Shown one piece after another: positions 35,268 through 47,194 of a stretch of 64,000 nucleotides of DNA. The notes below the pieces were generated by a model. It worked only from the letters and a program-made list of their open reading frames with translations, ran no database searches and was not told where the DNA came from. This DNA is from Cristatella mucedo (lineage: Eukaryota > Bryozoa > Phylactolaemata > Cristatellidae), in NCBI GenBank assembly GCA_009760855.2, contig WPIO01000226.1:1-64000 (forward strand), given 5' to 3'. Every line of letters begins with the position of its first letter. The first letter of the stretch is position 1. Both the position numbers and the translations under genes were made by a program.

Positions 35268-35531
35268 ATAATAATAATAATAACAATGCACTTGATAAAG
35301 CGCCCTCACAGAAAAAAAATCCTAGCTGAATAAACAGCCTCTTTTTGTATAGTGACAGAAGAGCCTTTACGGCTATCACCACCGCTTGCAGTGGCGATAC
35401 AGAATCGCCCACCGCAGGAATCGAACCCACGACCTCGGGACCGAGGTCGTGAAAAGCAACCGCCTTACCTAGTGTGCCATCATGGCCAGAACTTAATCTC
35501 TTTCTAGGCGTTTTACATTTGCTGCAAAGGG
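35268..35531 (-). mobile_element. LINE-B tail split by SINE1
   Basis: Left part 35268-35312 (AACAATGCACTTGATAAAGC), right part 35486-35531 (CTTAATCTCTTTCTAGGCG). Removing the SINE leaves a continuous LINE-B tail. Confidence 0.92.
35313..35485 (-). repeat. SINE1 copy inserted in a LINE-B tail
   Basis: Complete copy, flanked by CAGAA on both sides as the target duplication. Good A box (complement of ATGGCACACTAGGTAAGG) and B box. Confidence 0.93.
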
Positions 35532-35605
35532 AAGCGGTAGTGATAGCTATAAAGGCTTTCTGCCACTATACCAATGAGGCTTTTGAATCCGCAGACCTTT
35601 ATTGT
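35532..35605 (+). repeat. SINE1 3' half
   Basis: GCGGTAGTGATAGCTATAAAGG then a CACTATACCAATGAGGCTTT end, lacking the tRNA head. Confidence 0.65.
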
Positions 35606-35791
35606 ATTTTACTTTTTATTTACTTTAATAAGGATGCTCGCACTCAACCAGTTTGTTCCTGATTGCTCTGGCGCGGGAGTGCAGTGAGGCCAACAGTGCA
35701 GAATCTGGGTAGTTGCAATGAGAGGCTTGTCAAGCTTCGCAAATTAATAAGCAACACTTGCAAATATTAGGCGTTATAAATTCTAGACTGT

Positions 35792-35918
<127 letters not shown>

Positions 35919-36333
35919 TCCGACGGGACAGACGCCAGGTACCCGCCGCCCTCCGTGCCTGCTGCGGCTGGCGGCGTCTGCCCGCGTCGAACCCCCGCAG
36001 AATTCGAGAGCTCGCGCTTCGATGATGACGACGAGGGGGCTCCCGAGAGATGCTTCCAGCACCTGGATGCCATCGGCGGCACTCCGTGGTCAATTAGCTG
36101 GCAGCGTCGAGCGGCACCAAATAAATATCGCGCGAACCGCCATTTCCGGCATTGCTGCAACTTCGCATTAGGCCATGCGGACAAAGTGCGCTCGTTCTCC
36201 GTTAGCACTTCCTTCTCCTCCTGCTCTTCCTCATCCTTTTTCTCCTCCTCCGCCTTCGGTGCTCCGGCTTCGAATTAAATGGTCAATCCTTTGGCTGCAT
36301 CGCCCAGCGCTCCTTAAAGGAGCACCGCAGTCT

Positions 36334-36367
36334 CTCTTTCTCCCCCTCTCTCTCTCTCTCTCTTTCT

Positions 36368-36451
<84 letters not shown>

Positions 36452-36475
36452 CTTCTTTCTCTGTCTCTCTCTCTT

Positions 36476-36512
<37 letters not shown>

Positions 36513-36667
36513 TTCTCCGACCCACTCTCTCTATCTGCTTCTCTGTCCGTCTCCATCTTTGTCAATCTCTGTTCTGTGTTTTTGTCTGTCTCTGCATGTT
36601 TTTGTTTCTCTCTACTCTGTTTCTTTTTCTCTCTGTATCTGTCTCTGTCTCTCTCTTTCTTTTTCTT

Positions 36668-36708
<41 letters not shown>

Positions 36709-36735
36709 CTGTCTCTCTGTCTCTCTGTCTCTGGT
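36334..36735. repeat. CT microsatellite block
   Basis: Pyrimidine-pure stretches of CT with TCTGT and TTTCT variants. Confidence 0.96.
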
Positions 36736-37020
36736 CACCTATGCATAACACGACGAGTTGCTTGATTCAGTAACGTCTCCGCTTTCCTCAGCGTGAGCCC
36801 TCCCATGTACCATCCATGTACGAAGGTGAGACTTTAGGCTTTAGATACTTGAAAACAATTGCAATCGCTCGAGTGACATTGGGCTCTTCTGCTATCGGAT
36901 ACGAGGGCTGCTCAGGCAAAGGCGACTCAAGTATTCCGCAAGTTGCTAGAGAGAAGCTAAAAGCGAACCCAACTGTGTGCACGGCTTTCCTAAATGAAAA
37001 TAATCTGAATGTGAACGATC

Positions 37021-37527
37021 ATGGCGGACGCAAAAGAAACCGCATTAAATGCTGCCGCGAGCTCGACTAGTTTAGCAGAGCCTACCTGCCAGACCAGTTT
37101 GAGGCGCTCTGGTTGCGTCATTTGTGTGCTATTGCAAGACAAGGAGGCGGATCTCGATTTATTTTTTATTTTTATTCTTCTAAAAATGGCTTTTGGCGCC
37201 GAGAGTTCGAAGAAATCTATGGCAATAATAGAGGGAGACGTCGGCTGCATCGGCGTGCTACTGGACGGTCGCCATTTTCGAAGACAGCTCTCGCAAAACG
37301 GAGGCGGAGTGCAGAGCCGAAAAGAGCCCAGGGTAATGCTGCACACAACGATTGAGACCCATTTACAAACATTTACAATAGCGTTTACGTGTCAATGGGA
37401 GCGTTTCACCCGGCTGCTTTCTCGTTCGGCCTTGGCGCGAGCTAGTGCATCGACGCGGCTGTTCGACAATACAGCGACTCTGATTGGCTCGTCGAGTGAC
37501 GAGAAATTTCCTTTGCACCAAATGTAA
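37021..37527 (+). CDS. Open frame of 168 codons, doubtful
   Basis: The start context is good (ATCATGGCGG) and the first ~25 residues look ordinary (MADAKETALNAAASS). A hydrophobic stretch (LDLFFIFILLK) follows near residue 45. The last residues, KFPLHQM, come from a LINE-B 3' UTR, so the frame ends in a transposon. No domain recognised. Could be chance, or a decayed gene with the stop supplied by an insertion. Confidence 0.15.
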   Translation: MADAKETALNAAASSTSLAEPTCQTSLRRSGCVICVLLQDKEADLDLFFIFILLKMAFGAESSKKSMAIIEGDVGCIGVLLDGRHFRRQLSQNGGGVQSRKEPRVMLHTTIETHLQTFTIAFTCQWERFTRLLSRSALARASASTRLFDNTATLIGSSSDEKFPLHQM

Positions 37528-37590
37528 AGCGTCTAGAGATAGATTGAGTTCTCTGAGGGGGCTTTATCAATTGCATTATTATTATTGTTA
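37505..37590 (+). mobile_element. LINE-B tail
   Basis: TTTCCTTTGCACCAAATGTAA, GCGTCTAGAG, then TTATCAATTGCATTATTATT. 5'-truncated. Confidence 0.88.
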
Positions 37591-38264
37591 TTATAAACTC
37601 AGGAGGTCACTGCCAGCTTTTGGCAAGTCGCCATTTTATATGGGTAACATCTTGGCGCCGGACCTTTCAAGACGAGCCCAAGAGCAGCATTATCAGGCGC
37701 AGCGTCTAAAGCGGCACATTGTATCCCTTCTCGTTTATTCCAGTTTTGATCGCGGCGTGGAATTTAATATAGCCCGAGAGCCTTTTTTTCGATGGCTCCC
37801 GGAACTGCAGTGGCGATCGGAAGAGTGGCGAGCCTAGCTTAGAATGCTCGCTCACTCCGCGAGCAGCACACGCCGAAAACTGTTAATGTCAGAAGGCACT
37901 ACGAGAGGACAGGGCGGATGAACACTGCGAGAGAGCAATGCGAGAGCTATTTTTATGTATGTTTATATTTTATAGTTATTCTATGTTTATATTTTAGTTA
38001 TTGTTATTTATTTTTTATGCTATATATGTTATCTATATGTGCCACGGCTACGTATACGACGAAGGCTCGATAATGAGGTGTGTCCGTACCGGCAATTTAT
38101 AGTTCGGAGGAAGAGACTCAGCTTTCCTAGTGTGCTGCATAAATATCATTATTTATTATTACCATTAGTTATTACCATTACTTAGTGACAGCTGTTTCGC
38201 AATCAGGCACGATACGTACCGTCTGCTAATCTGCCTCGAAATCATTTTGGTGCGTTTAATCAAT
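37591..38264. other. No gene seen
   Basis: AT-rich in its right half with runs such as TTTATATTTTATAGTTATTC; a chimeric short frame begins in the LINE-B tail and is not called. Confidence 0.45.
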
Positions 38265-38455
38265 CTCATTTCCTTTGGAGAACCATGTTTTCATTTTGTT
38301 TGTTTCATTTAGTTATTCATTTTGTTTGTTTATCAAGCATGACATTACTCACCATTCAATTGTATTTCCTTTTGCAGCAAATGTAAAGCGCCTAGAGAGA
38401 GATTAAGTTCTCTAAGGGCGCTTTATCAAGTGCATTATTAATATTATTATTATTC
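38265..38455 (+). mobile_element. LINE-B tail with 3' UTR
   Basis: Contains ACATTACTCACCATTCAATTG, AAATGTAAAGCGCCTAGAG and GGCGCTTTATCAAGTGCATT, then an ATT run. Confidence 0.92.
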
Positions 38456-38905
38456 ATTTCGTACGCTCCTAAAGCCCGAAACTCACTAGCGACTGGCATT
38501 ACACCGGTCCCCGAGTTGACGACATTTAAACAGAGGCTTAACGTGCACCTGTTTATCACAGCATTAGCAGGGTTTTCGCAATTTGCCATTTGTGTGCTTT
38601 TATGTGTTGACACTATGCATGTTGCCCCTAACCAACTTGACCATTAGTCGAAAACAAGCTATAAATCTACCTGTTCAACACTGAATTAGCTCGATCCTTG
38701 TGAGATATTTTTTATGCGCTTGCACATGCTGATACAGTGCACGTTATCACCAACCTTAATGGCATGCTTTCTTTAGTGCATAAGTAAAGTGCTTAGGAGG
38801 AAATTCTCTTCAGGTACTATACATATATTATATTAGTTAAATTGTTATTATGCAATGTCTTAATAAGTAGTCTTAAGTTCTCTTAAGGCGCTATATAAAT
38901 GAAAT
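38456..38905 (+). mobile_element. CR1/L2-type LINE, C-terminal RT end and 3' UTR
   Basis: Reads YAPKARNSLATGITPVPELT then TTFKQRLNVHLFITAL, the end of a CR1/L2 RT. Its 3' UTR ends with CTCTTAAGGCGCTATATAAATG, a LINE-B-like but distinct tail, so it is a related family or older subfamily. Confidence 0.75.
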
Positions 38906-38924
38906 ATGTTTATTGCACAAGCTG

Positions 38925-39070
38925 GCTGTGCTGGAAGAGTAGCTGGCCTCGCCGTGGCCACATCTACCTGCTGCTGGCAACCCGTTGGCTTTCGACAACG
39001 CTGGGGCAGGACGTGACTGGCATATCAATGCTGCATACGTTGCTATATCTACTTAGCATATAATGCTTAG
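38925..39070 (+). repeat. Sequence shared with the 3' flank of the zinc finger gene
   Basis: CACAAGCTGGCTGTGCTGGA and the following ~120 bases match 58493-58640 at roughly 65-70% by eye, colinear. Confidence 0.6.
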
Positions 39071-40074
39071 CGTATCGTGCTAAGCATATGCATGCAACTA
39101 CTGGGAACGTTCCAATTGTCATGAAAAGTTCTACCTCAGATAAGCGAACGGTCGACTTTGATCGAGCTGAATCGATCTTCTGACGCTCAATGCGTTCGGA
39201 GCATCTTTACAGCCCTACAAGAATTGAAAGTAAAATGTTCGTCATGCAATAAAGACGTTAGCTTTAACAGTCGACTTTTCGACGAGGAGTAGCCCAATTT
39301 TTAAGCAAGCTGCCTAGCGAGGATTAAAGCTTACGCCGGCGCGACGGAGAACGTTTAGGCACGCAAGCCCCGTTTTAGGCCTGCTTCTGGCCTGGTTTCC
39401 GAGCGGACAATTAACTGGCAGAATATAAGAGGCTGTCCAACAATTTCGCGACGCCGGTTGTCTGGATTGCATCCTAGTCGGCATACAGGCGGCCCGGCAG
39501 GCACTACCCATTCGAATTCAAATCGGACCTTAATGACGGTCACTGGTCGACTTTTCGCGACACGATGAGGCGTGGCTAATGACATACTATCGCAACGAGG
39601 CTAATCCACACCTTAAATTGACGAGCCGTACGTTCGCTAGCCGAGCTGTTGATAGGGCGAACGCAGGATGCCCAGAGTGGTTCCTGCTTACCAGCCGAAG
39701 ACGGTACGCTAGTAGGTATTGACTAATGGCGAAATCGCACTTTATGCTAAGCAGGTCGTGCTTTAGTTAGAATATCGGAGGATATATATATTGTAGCTCC
39801 GGACAGTCGCAGTGAAGATGCCAGAGGAATAAGCAAAGTTTATCGCAGAGAAGTTAAGCAAACGTTCAGACAGCACTCGGAGTCATCCGATGCCGCTCTC
39901 TAATGCTTGGAGGAATGCCTCGAGGATCCAGTCCTGACTCCCGCCTGTCTCGCGGTGCCGGGTTTTTATATGGCCTCGGGGATTTAACGAATTACCCCAA
40001 TTTACTCTAATTAAGCTCACATTAACCAGCCATTAGCGTTGCCGAGCTGAAGAGGGGTCGCTTTTAAATATGAC
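39071..40074. other. No gene seen
   Basis: Short frames only. A ~80-base piece at 39888-39970 (CCGCTCTCTAATG..CTCGAGG..CAGTCCTGACTCC) matches 59338-59405, so it is part of a dispersed repeat. Confidence 0.45.
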
Positions 40075-41065
40075 ACCTAGATTTCGAGACGATTCAACCA
40101 GAGATATGTTGGCAAGAACCAATTTTGAGTTTCAGCCTTCCAGATTTGTGAATCACACTGGGTTTGCGCATAACTAGTAAGTTAGTTTTATCGTTATATA
40201 GTTTTAGAAAATTTGCTTTCATCCATGTGCGGATGTCATCAATCCATGCGGCAAGTAAGTTGAGAGAATTCGAGGTGCTCGAAGGCAAGGAGGGATCAAA
40301 ACAAAGGTACAACTGAGTGTCATCGGCATATAAGTGGAAGCCTAGATTGTGCTTGGCGATCACATCAGCATGAGGGAGAGTATAAACCGTGAAAAGAACC
40401 GGACCTAGCACGGAGCCCTGAGGTACGCCATCTTTCAGAGGTACCTCGGATGATCTTTGTCCATGCATGCCCACAATCTGGAGTTTCCCACTGAGATAGG
40501 ACCTGAACCACTGCAGAACAGTGGCAGTGATACCCAGGCAAAATGAGAGGCGCTCTAGACGAACTTTGGGATCGATGGTATCACAAGCTGCCGAAAGATC
40601 GAGCAAAACATGCAGAGACACTCTACCCATGTCTGCATTCCTAAGTAGGTCGTTGTATACCCGAAGCAATGCTGACTCTGTGGAGTGATTAGCTCTAAAG
40701 CCAGACTGGAACTTACTAGCAAGATGTGAGGTTTCGATATATGAGTTCAGCAGGTCCGCCACGACCCGTTCTAATGTATTTGATAGGAATGGTAGAAGGG
40801 AGACTGGGCGGTAGTTGCTCAAGTTCTGTTGGTCTAATGTCACTTTCTTGAGAAGTGGCCTGACTACAGCTTTTTTAAAAGGTGCTGGGACATGACCTGA
40901 GGCTTATGACATATTAATGATGTTAGTTATGCATGGCAGCAGCAGATCAATGCAACGTGGGAGCAGGACAGTGGGAATAGGGTCCAGAGGACTTGTTGTC
41001 TTCTTTGATTGCGATACGATTTTTAGGACTAGATCACTAGTGACCTGCTTAAATGCAGAGTATGC
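40075..41065 (-). mobile_element. LINE-A copy with a preserved RT core
   Basis: A 249-codon minus frame holds the RT palm: NYRPVSLLPFLSNTLERVV, FRANHSTESALLRVYNDLL, DLSAACDTID (motif A), GVPQGSVLGPVLF (motif B), HLYADDTQLYLCFDP (motif C with the YADD catalytic pair) and NFLKLYNDKTNLLVM. This order is diagnostic of CR1/L2-type non-LTR reverse transcriptase, which copies LINE RNA at a nicked chromosomal site. Upstream the sequence continues to about 41060 through further RT N-terminal sequence; there is no endonuclease domain, so the copy is truncated at both ends and dead by itself. Confidence 0.9.
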
Positions 41066-42400
41066 TAGCAGCTCCAATTAAGATTGCACGCCGCTCTGCT
41101 CTGCAGTTATTGTGTACTTGCCTAACTTCACTGTGATTGCCTCATCCATTCCTGCAGCAATGCACTGCAATTGACTGCAACTGCCCAGGGCCAGTAGTCA
41201 ATCCACCGCAACCCGCCGGAAAAAGACCAGAATATGCACACTTTAAGGTCTAATAGTGATTGAACGTTGCTTTAATCTTCGATTATTGTGCAATCGGCAA
41301 TGTAACTACAATTGCATGGACCCTTTGGAAGCAACGCACTGCAAATGACTGTAGTAACCAGCGTCAATACTGCAATCTACAGCAATCTGATGAAAAATGA
41401 CCTGAAATCGGTTTTGCGATGCAAACAATTTTAATGTACGGTACAAAGCACACTGGTTAAAGACAACCACATTATTCTAAGCAATTGCTCTCGTATAATC
41501 CCTGGCAATGATTGGCAACTTACGGCAACGGCTCGGCTCGAAGCAGCATTCCACCATCATCCGTGGCAAGTCGACCACAAATTGGCTGCACGAAGTGCCA
41601 ATTTTTATCACACTTCTCTGTGCTGAAAGTGAAATTGTGGAACTTTCAACAAGTTTTGCACGTTAATTGTGAACAGTGCACGGTATTCGACAGCAATGGC
41701 AGTGACCAATACCGTAATCCGTGGCAAATCAACGAGAAATCGGCTCCACGCAGCTCCAATTCTTATTGCGCGTACCATCTCACTGCACGCGAACATACTT
41801 TCAACCCTTTCAGCCAGCTCTGACCTTTAGTCTCGGGCAATGCATGGCAATCGACGGCAATGGCTCGGGAAATACGCCAATCCATAACTGTCAATTACAG
41901 ATGGACCGTCAGTTGCTGAGAGAAGTTCCAAATTCCTTTCCGTATTTCATTACACTATATTAAAAAGGCAGCAACATTCTTCAACAATTGAGGGTAATGC
42001 ACGGCACTTGACGGCAATGGCCCGGCCTCTACCGCTATCAGCTTCAATTTTTTTGGGAAATTGCTGTTTGAATTTGTAATGATCCTACCACTTAGCCCTA
42101 ACTGTGGGCGCACGCGCGCTGTCCTTTTTCAAGCTCAACCTTGGGCAATGCATGGCAATCGGCGGCAAGTGCCCGAGACAATACAGCAATCTACGATTGT
42201 CTGTTTCAATTACAAGCGAAGCTGGTGGAAGAAGATTCAATTTTTCTTGCCTATTACAGTTCGCTGTATTAAAAGTGCAACCGCATCCTTTCAACCAATC
42301 ACGAACCCACATTCAATTCGTACACGGCAATCTACGGCAACGGCATGGAAAAATACGGAAATCAATAACGATTCCTTACAAATACACTAGGTGCTCCTGG
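41066..42400. repeat. Diverged tandem array, ~165-base units (second site)
   Basis: GCAATGNACTGCAATTGAC-like motifs occur near 41155, 41330, 41510, 41670, 41840, 41993, 42145 and 42320, spacing about 150-180 bases. Same family as 31240-32900. Confidence 0.72.
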
Positions 42401-42994
42401 GGGACGCTCTTATTTAGATTTCTCGTTTGTGTATACTCCATTTCGGTGCACCAAGGAAATACCTATCCGTCGTAAGTGCACCTACCCAAATCAAGTCATG
42501 AGACTGGGGGTATGTGTCCAGCGTTTGTAGGGCATTTACCCCTGGACTTTCCCCCGGACATTTCCCCCAGGGTAGGCCATTTCCCCCTACGTTGATAAAT
42601 GTATGACTAAGAATATGAATATATATATATATATATGATTAAATGAAGTTAATGCTCTGTTAAAATAAAATCAACTCAGCATAGTTAAAGGAATGGAAGG
42701 ATTGGAAGGATGGTTTTTAATGGAGCGAGCGGCGGCGGCGGTTGCCGCCGCTGCGGCAGCGGCGAGCTATACAGTTTGGTCCAGCGGAAGTACGGTCCCG
42801 CTCGACGCCGCCAGGCGCGTGTTCGTACCCGTCAAAGCGGGCGTGCGCTACGGCGTGCCGAGCGTTCCTGCAAATGAGCACTAAGCCTCAGTGGTCTAAT
42901 GAGTATAACTCGACCTCAAGAGATCTAGTTATGCCCTAATAAATTCTAATTAAAGCGCGGAATACAAGCGGTGGATTTAGACAGCGGAGGCGGA

Positions 42995-43227
42995 GCCTGC
43001 CCTAAACCCTAAAACCTAAACCCTAAACTCTAAACCCTAAATCCTTAGCACTAAACCCTAAAGCCAAAACCCTAAAAAATCTAAACCCTAAATTCTAAAC
43101 CCTAAAATCCTAAGCACTAAGCCCTAAACCCTAAACCCTAAAACCCTAAAACCCTAAATCCTAAATGCTCAACACTAAACCCCAAACCCTAAAAACCCTA
43201 AACCCTAAAACCTAAACCCTAAACCAC
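42995..43227. repeat. Degenerate CCCTAAA (telomere-like) tract
   Basis: About 30 units of CCCTAAA with variants such as CCTAAAA, CACTAAA and CCCTAAAT. The complement TTTAGGG is the telomere unit of plants and many protists, not the usual animal TTAGGG. Confidence 0.93.
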
Positions 43228-43574
43228 ATACCGGGGAAATGTCCTACCCCAGGGGGGAAATGTCCGGGTGAAAATGTCCGGGAGAAATGACTGAAATGAC
43301 TGGGAATAGACTGTCTTGTTTACACATCTTGTACAAATATTATTTAATTTATAATATATAAGATATTACAATATTATAGTCACTTGAAATGCAGTCGCTG
43401 TAGCCCTAATTTTCGCCAGATCACCAAGTGCAAGGTCAAGCTCTGCACCGGGTGGCCAGCAGCAGACGCTCTCGGCAGCCACCGCGAGCACGTAGCAGTG
43501 TCCTCAGCCCCCTCCGATACCGCTTTTCCCGCCGCCCCTCCTGACGGCGGCACCACCGGCTACCGCCCGTTCCA

Positions 43575-43703
<129 letters not shown>

Positions 43704-43844
43704 TAATCGCTACACCGGGCGTCGTGCGTCAACCGCCGCCGCCGAGCTGACCGCCAGGGCCGTATCGCCTCCGTCGGTCGTGCTATCGAGTCGCCGCTTA
43801 TACTGAGTTCATTTGATTTCAATGGAGCGTAAACTTCATTTGAT

Positions 43845-44155
<311 letters not shown>

Positions 44156-44287
44156 ATTCTTAGTCATACATCCATCAACATAGGGGAAAATGTTTTACCG
44201 GGGGGGGGGGTCGGTAGGCGAAATGTCCTAGGGTTCACCAGGGGGCGGGGCGAAATGTTCGGGAAAACTTCCGGAAGGAAATGTCCT

Positions 44288-45180
44288 ACAACCGACAGAA
44301 TTTCTTGAAACTAAATGATGATAGAATTGAACTGCTGCTCGCTCATAGGGCACCATAACCGTGTGGCTGAATTAGATGGGTTCGCAAATTTAATAGGTGA
44401 TGCCGTTGGGCGACCATCACCACGTGCTCGGAATTTAGGCTTTGCCATCGGCAGTTGCTTTAATTTGAAAGCTTTTTTTATGAGACTGATTTCAAAGCTA
44501 GCCATCACGTCTGATCCCTATCTAAGACTAGGAGTTGTCTTTCACGATGGCTTGAAAAAAATTAAACACACTCCTTAGTCCTTTCTTCACTAGATTAGAT
44601 TATTGTAATTCTTTTTTGGCTATCAAAAAAGAACACTCGTAAACTACATCTGGCAATGAATATGGCCGCAGGGCTAGTTTACAAATCCCAGAGATTTTTG
44701 ACCACGTATCTCCTTTGCTGATAGAACTAGGATGGCTTGCGGTAGATTAACGGCGGATACGTAGCAAAGTTTTTACTCCGACCCACAAAGCCCGCCACGG
44801 CTTGAGTCCTCCATATCTAGCTGAACTGCTGCACCAGTTTCAGATGCCTCGTGCCCTGAGGTCCTGCATGGACAATAAATTATCCGTTTCATTCCTCTGC
44901 TCAAAGACTGTTGGTGACAGAAGCTTTAGCTCTGCAGGTCATAGACTGTGGAAATCACTTCCATTCTTTTCTTATTTTCTTTTTTAATTCTTAGGCAACA
45001 GCTACTCTCCTGCTACCTATGGCACATCCTTCCAGCGGTCTTGAGCTGCTAATTCCATGCTACCCACTACCTCAACTTCTCTCCTGACTCTGCTATGCTT
45101 CTTATTTTCTCTATAGTACGTGAGATGAAGTCTATTGGCTTCAAATCGGCAATCGTTAGAGTCATACTTAAAAGCCTGGA
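44288..45180 (+). mobile_element. LINE-A copy, post-catalytic half
   Basis: Begins at EFLKLNDDRIELLL, continues through LSPPYLAELLHQFQ and a GDRSFSSAGHRLWKSLP segment to the 3' UTR. No catalytic core. Many stops. Confidence 0.8.
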
Positions 45181-45195
45181 TATATATAATATAAT

Positions 45196-45338
45196 AAATA
45201 ATTCACTTGTATAGCGCCCCAAGAGAGCTTAATCTCTATTCAGGCGCTTCACATATGCCTCGGGGCTTGAGCCCACGACCTCAGCCAGACCATGGTCGGG
45301 GGCGAGCACCTTAACCGCTGGACCAAACCAGCTCGGCA
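45196..45338 (-). repeat. SINE3 copy
   Basis: Minus strand: GAGCTGGTTTGGTCCAGCGG (A box), GGGCTCAAGCCCC (B box), then GCGCCTGAATAGAGATTAAG and GGGGCGCTATACAAGTGAAT, ending in AT-rich repeats. Best-preserved SINE3 here, and it sits between two LINE-A copies. Confidence 0.88.
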
Positions 45339-46599
45339 ATATGAGATGCAATGGATTAGATGCAGAGGTCCTTGCACACTATCGCCCAGTTTCCCTTCTT
45401 CCTTTCTTGTCGAAGATTCTTGAAAAAATTGTTGCCAATAAGCTAGTTGAATATATTAAGAAAATGAAATGCCAGAAACATTTCAATCGGGGTTCAAGAG
45501 GCAGCACTCTAAAAAACTGCTCTCCTCCGTGTTAATATTCTACGTGGCAATGATGACGGGAATGTCACTGCTCTAGCTCTGCTAGATCTGTCAGATGCCT
45601 TTGAGACCATTGATCACGATGTTCTACTTGAACGATTGAGAACAGAGATTGGTTATGGCAGACGAGGCACTGGCGTGGTTTAAATCGTACTCGTCTGATC
45701 GTGTTCAATCCGTGTCGTGTGGAGGTCAGATCTCGCACGCGAGACGGGTCACCTGTGGAGTCCCTTAAGCATCTGTACTCGGTCTCTTGCTGTTCTCCAT
45801 TTCTACTCGATCTCTGGGAGAACTGATTAAGGCCCGTGGAATAGCATACCACTTTTGTCCTGACGATACTCAGCTGTATTTGTCATTCAAACCGTCGGAA
45901 TCTGCTGCAGCAACTGAGAAACTGAATGCTGGCCTTTCCGACATTCGATACTGCATGTCGGAAAAATTCTTGAAACTAAATGACGATTAAACCGAATTGC
46001 CACTCATAGCAAACCCTTGGTGTGTGGCTAGATTAAAAGGCTTTGCTCTTCTAATAGTTGATGCTGACGTACGACCAACACCACGTGCTCGAAGTTTAAT
46101 TGTTGTTTTCGACAGTTGCCCAAATTTTAAAAAGCTTCATTCAGAAGACTGCTTCAACAGCTTGCCAAGACGTCCGATCACTATCCAAGGTTAGGAGCTG
46201 TCTTCCACAGTGGCTTGCAAAAGTTTAAATAGCGCCTAAGAACTGTTTCGGCATGATTATTGTAATTCCCTTTTGGCTGAGCTACCAAAGAAAGCAACTA
46301 GGCCACTTCAGCTGGCTATGAATATGGTTGTAAGGCTATTATTCAAGTCCCAGAGGTTTGAGCACGTGTCTCTTTTGCTATAAAAGCTAGGATGGATGCC
46401 GGTTGACCAACGAATACAAAGCAAAGTTCTTACGCTGACCCACAAGGCCCGCCACGGCTTGGCTCCTTCGTATCGAGTTTAACTGCTGCACCAGTTTCCG
46501 CCTCTTTTCGCCGTCAGGCCCTGTGTGGACAATAAATGAGCCGTTCCATTCCTCCACTTAAAGACCGCTGGCGGCAGAAGCTTTAGCTCTGATATTCTA

Positions 46600-46668
46600 A
46601 TAATAGTAGTAATAATGCACTTGATAAAGCGCCCTCAGAGAACTCAATCTCTTTCTAGGCGCTTCACA
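46600..46668 (-). mobile_element. LINE-B tail inserted in LINE-A
   Basis: AGTAATAATGCACTTGATAA then GAGAACTCAATCTCTTTCTA. 5'-truncated to about 70 bases. Confidence 0.88.
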
Positions 46669-46692
46669 GACTGTGGAACTCGCCTCCACAGT

Positions 46693-46900
46693 CTGTGAAG
46701 CTTTGTGATGCTGCCACTAACCACATCTGCATGCTGACCCTGTACATGACACCCCTAACCATGTTATTCATTTTTGTTGGCTTATCAAGCATGATTATAC
46801 TCACCATTCAGTTGCATTTCCCTTTGCTGCAAATGTAAAGCCCCTAGAGAGAGATTAAGTTCTCTGAGGGCGCCTTATCAAGTGAATTATTATTATTCCA
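46693..46900 (+). mobile_element. LINE-B tail inserted in LINE-A, opposite orientation
   Basis: About 200 bases of LINE-B 3' UTR and tail. TCCACA occurs at both edges as a possible target duplication. Only ~24 bases of LINE-A separate it from the other insertion. Confidence 0.88.
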
Positions 46901-47194
46901 CAATTCTTACGCAACGACAACTAATCTTCTGCTGCCGACTATGGCTCATACTTTTCAGTCATCCTGACCTGAAACTTCCAAGCTACTCACTACCTCAACT
47001 GCTCTTCTGCCTCGGCTATGCTTCCCACTTTCTCTTTGATGCCTGAGACGAAGTCGGTTGGCTATTAAATGCGTACCAAAAGCCGCTTAGGCTGTGAGTG
47101 CTCTCTCTATACAAAAGTCTCCTGCGGAACGCCCACATTGTCTTCATGGCTTTGTGAAGTTACTGAAGGAGATACATAAGTACATGCATTCACG

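Larger units (their letters stand above)
45345..47190 (+). mobile_element. LINE-A copy with RT to 3' end, broken, hit by two LINE-B tails
   Basis: Frames give HYRPVSLLPFLSKILEKIV, ALLDLSDAFETIDHDVLLER (motif A region), a motif C region reading [14 protein letters not shown] where YADD is expected, [10 protein letters not shown], thumb sequences and the 3' UTR ending GGAGATACATAAGTACAT. Numerous stops and shifts. 46600-46900 is inserted LINE-B sequence. Confidence 0.85.

Noticed and set aside
37484-37837. 117-codon plus frame
   Set aside because: Starts inside a LINE-B tail and has no domain.
42693-42884. Small Ala-rich gene
   Set aside because: 63 codons around a GCG-rich stretch inside a non-autonomous element; no support.
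42995-43227. True chromosome end
   Set aside because: Units are degenerate, the tract is only ~230 bases, and ordinary repeats continue on both sides.
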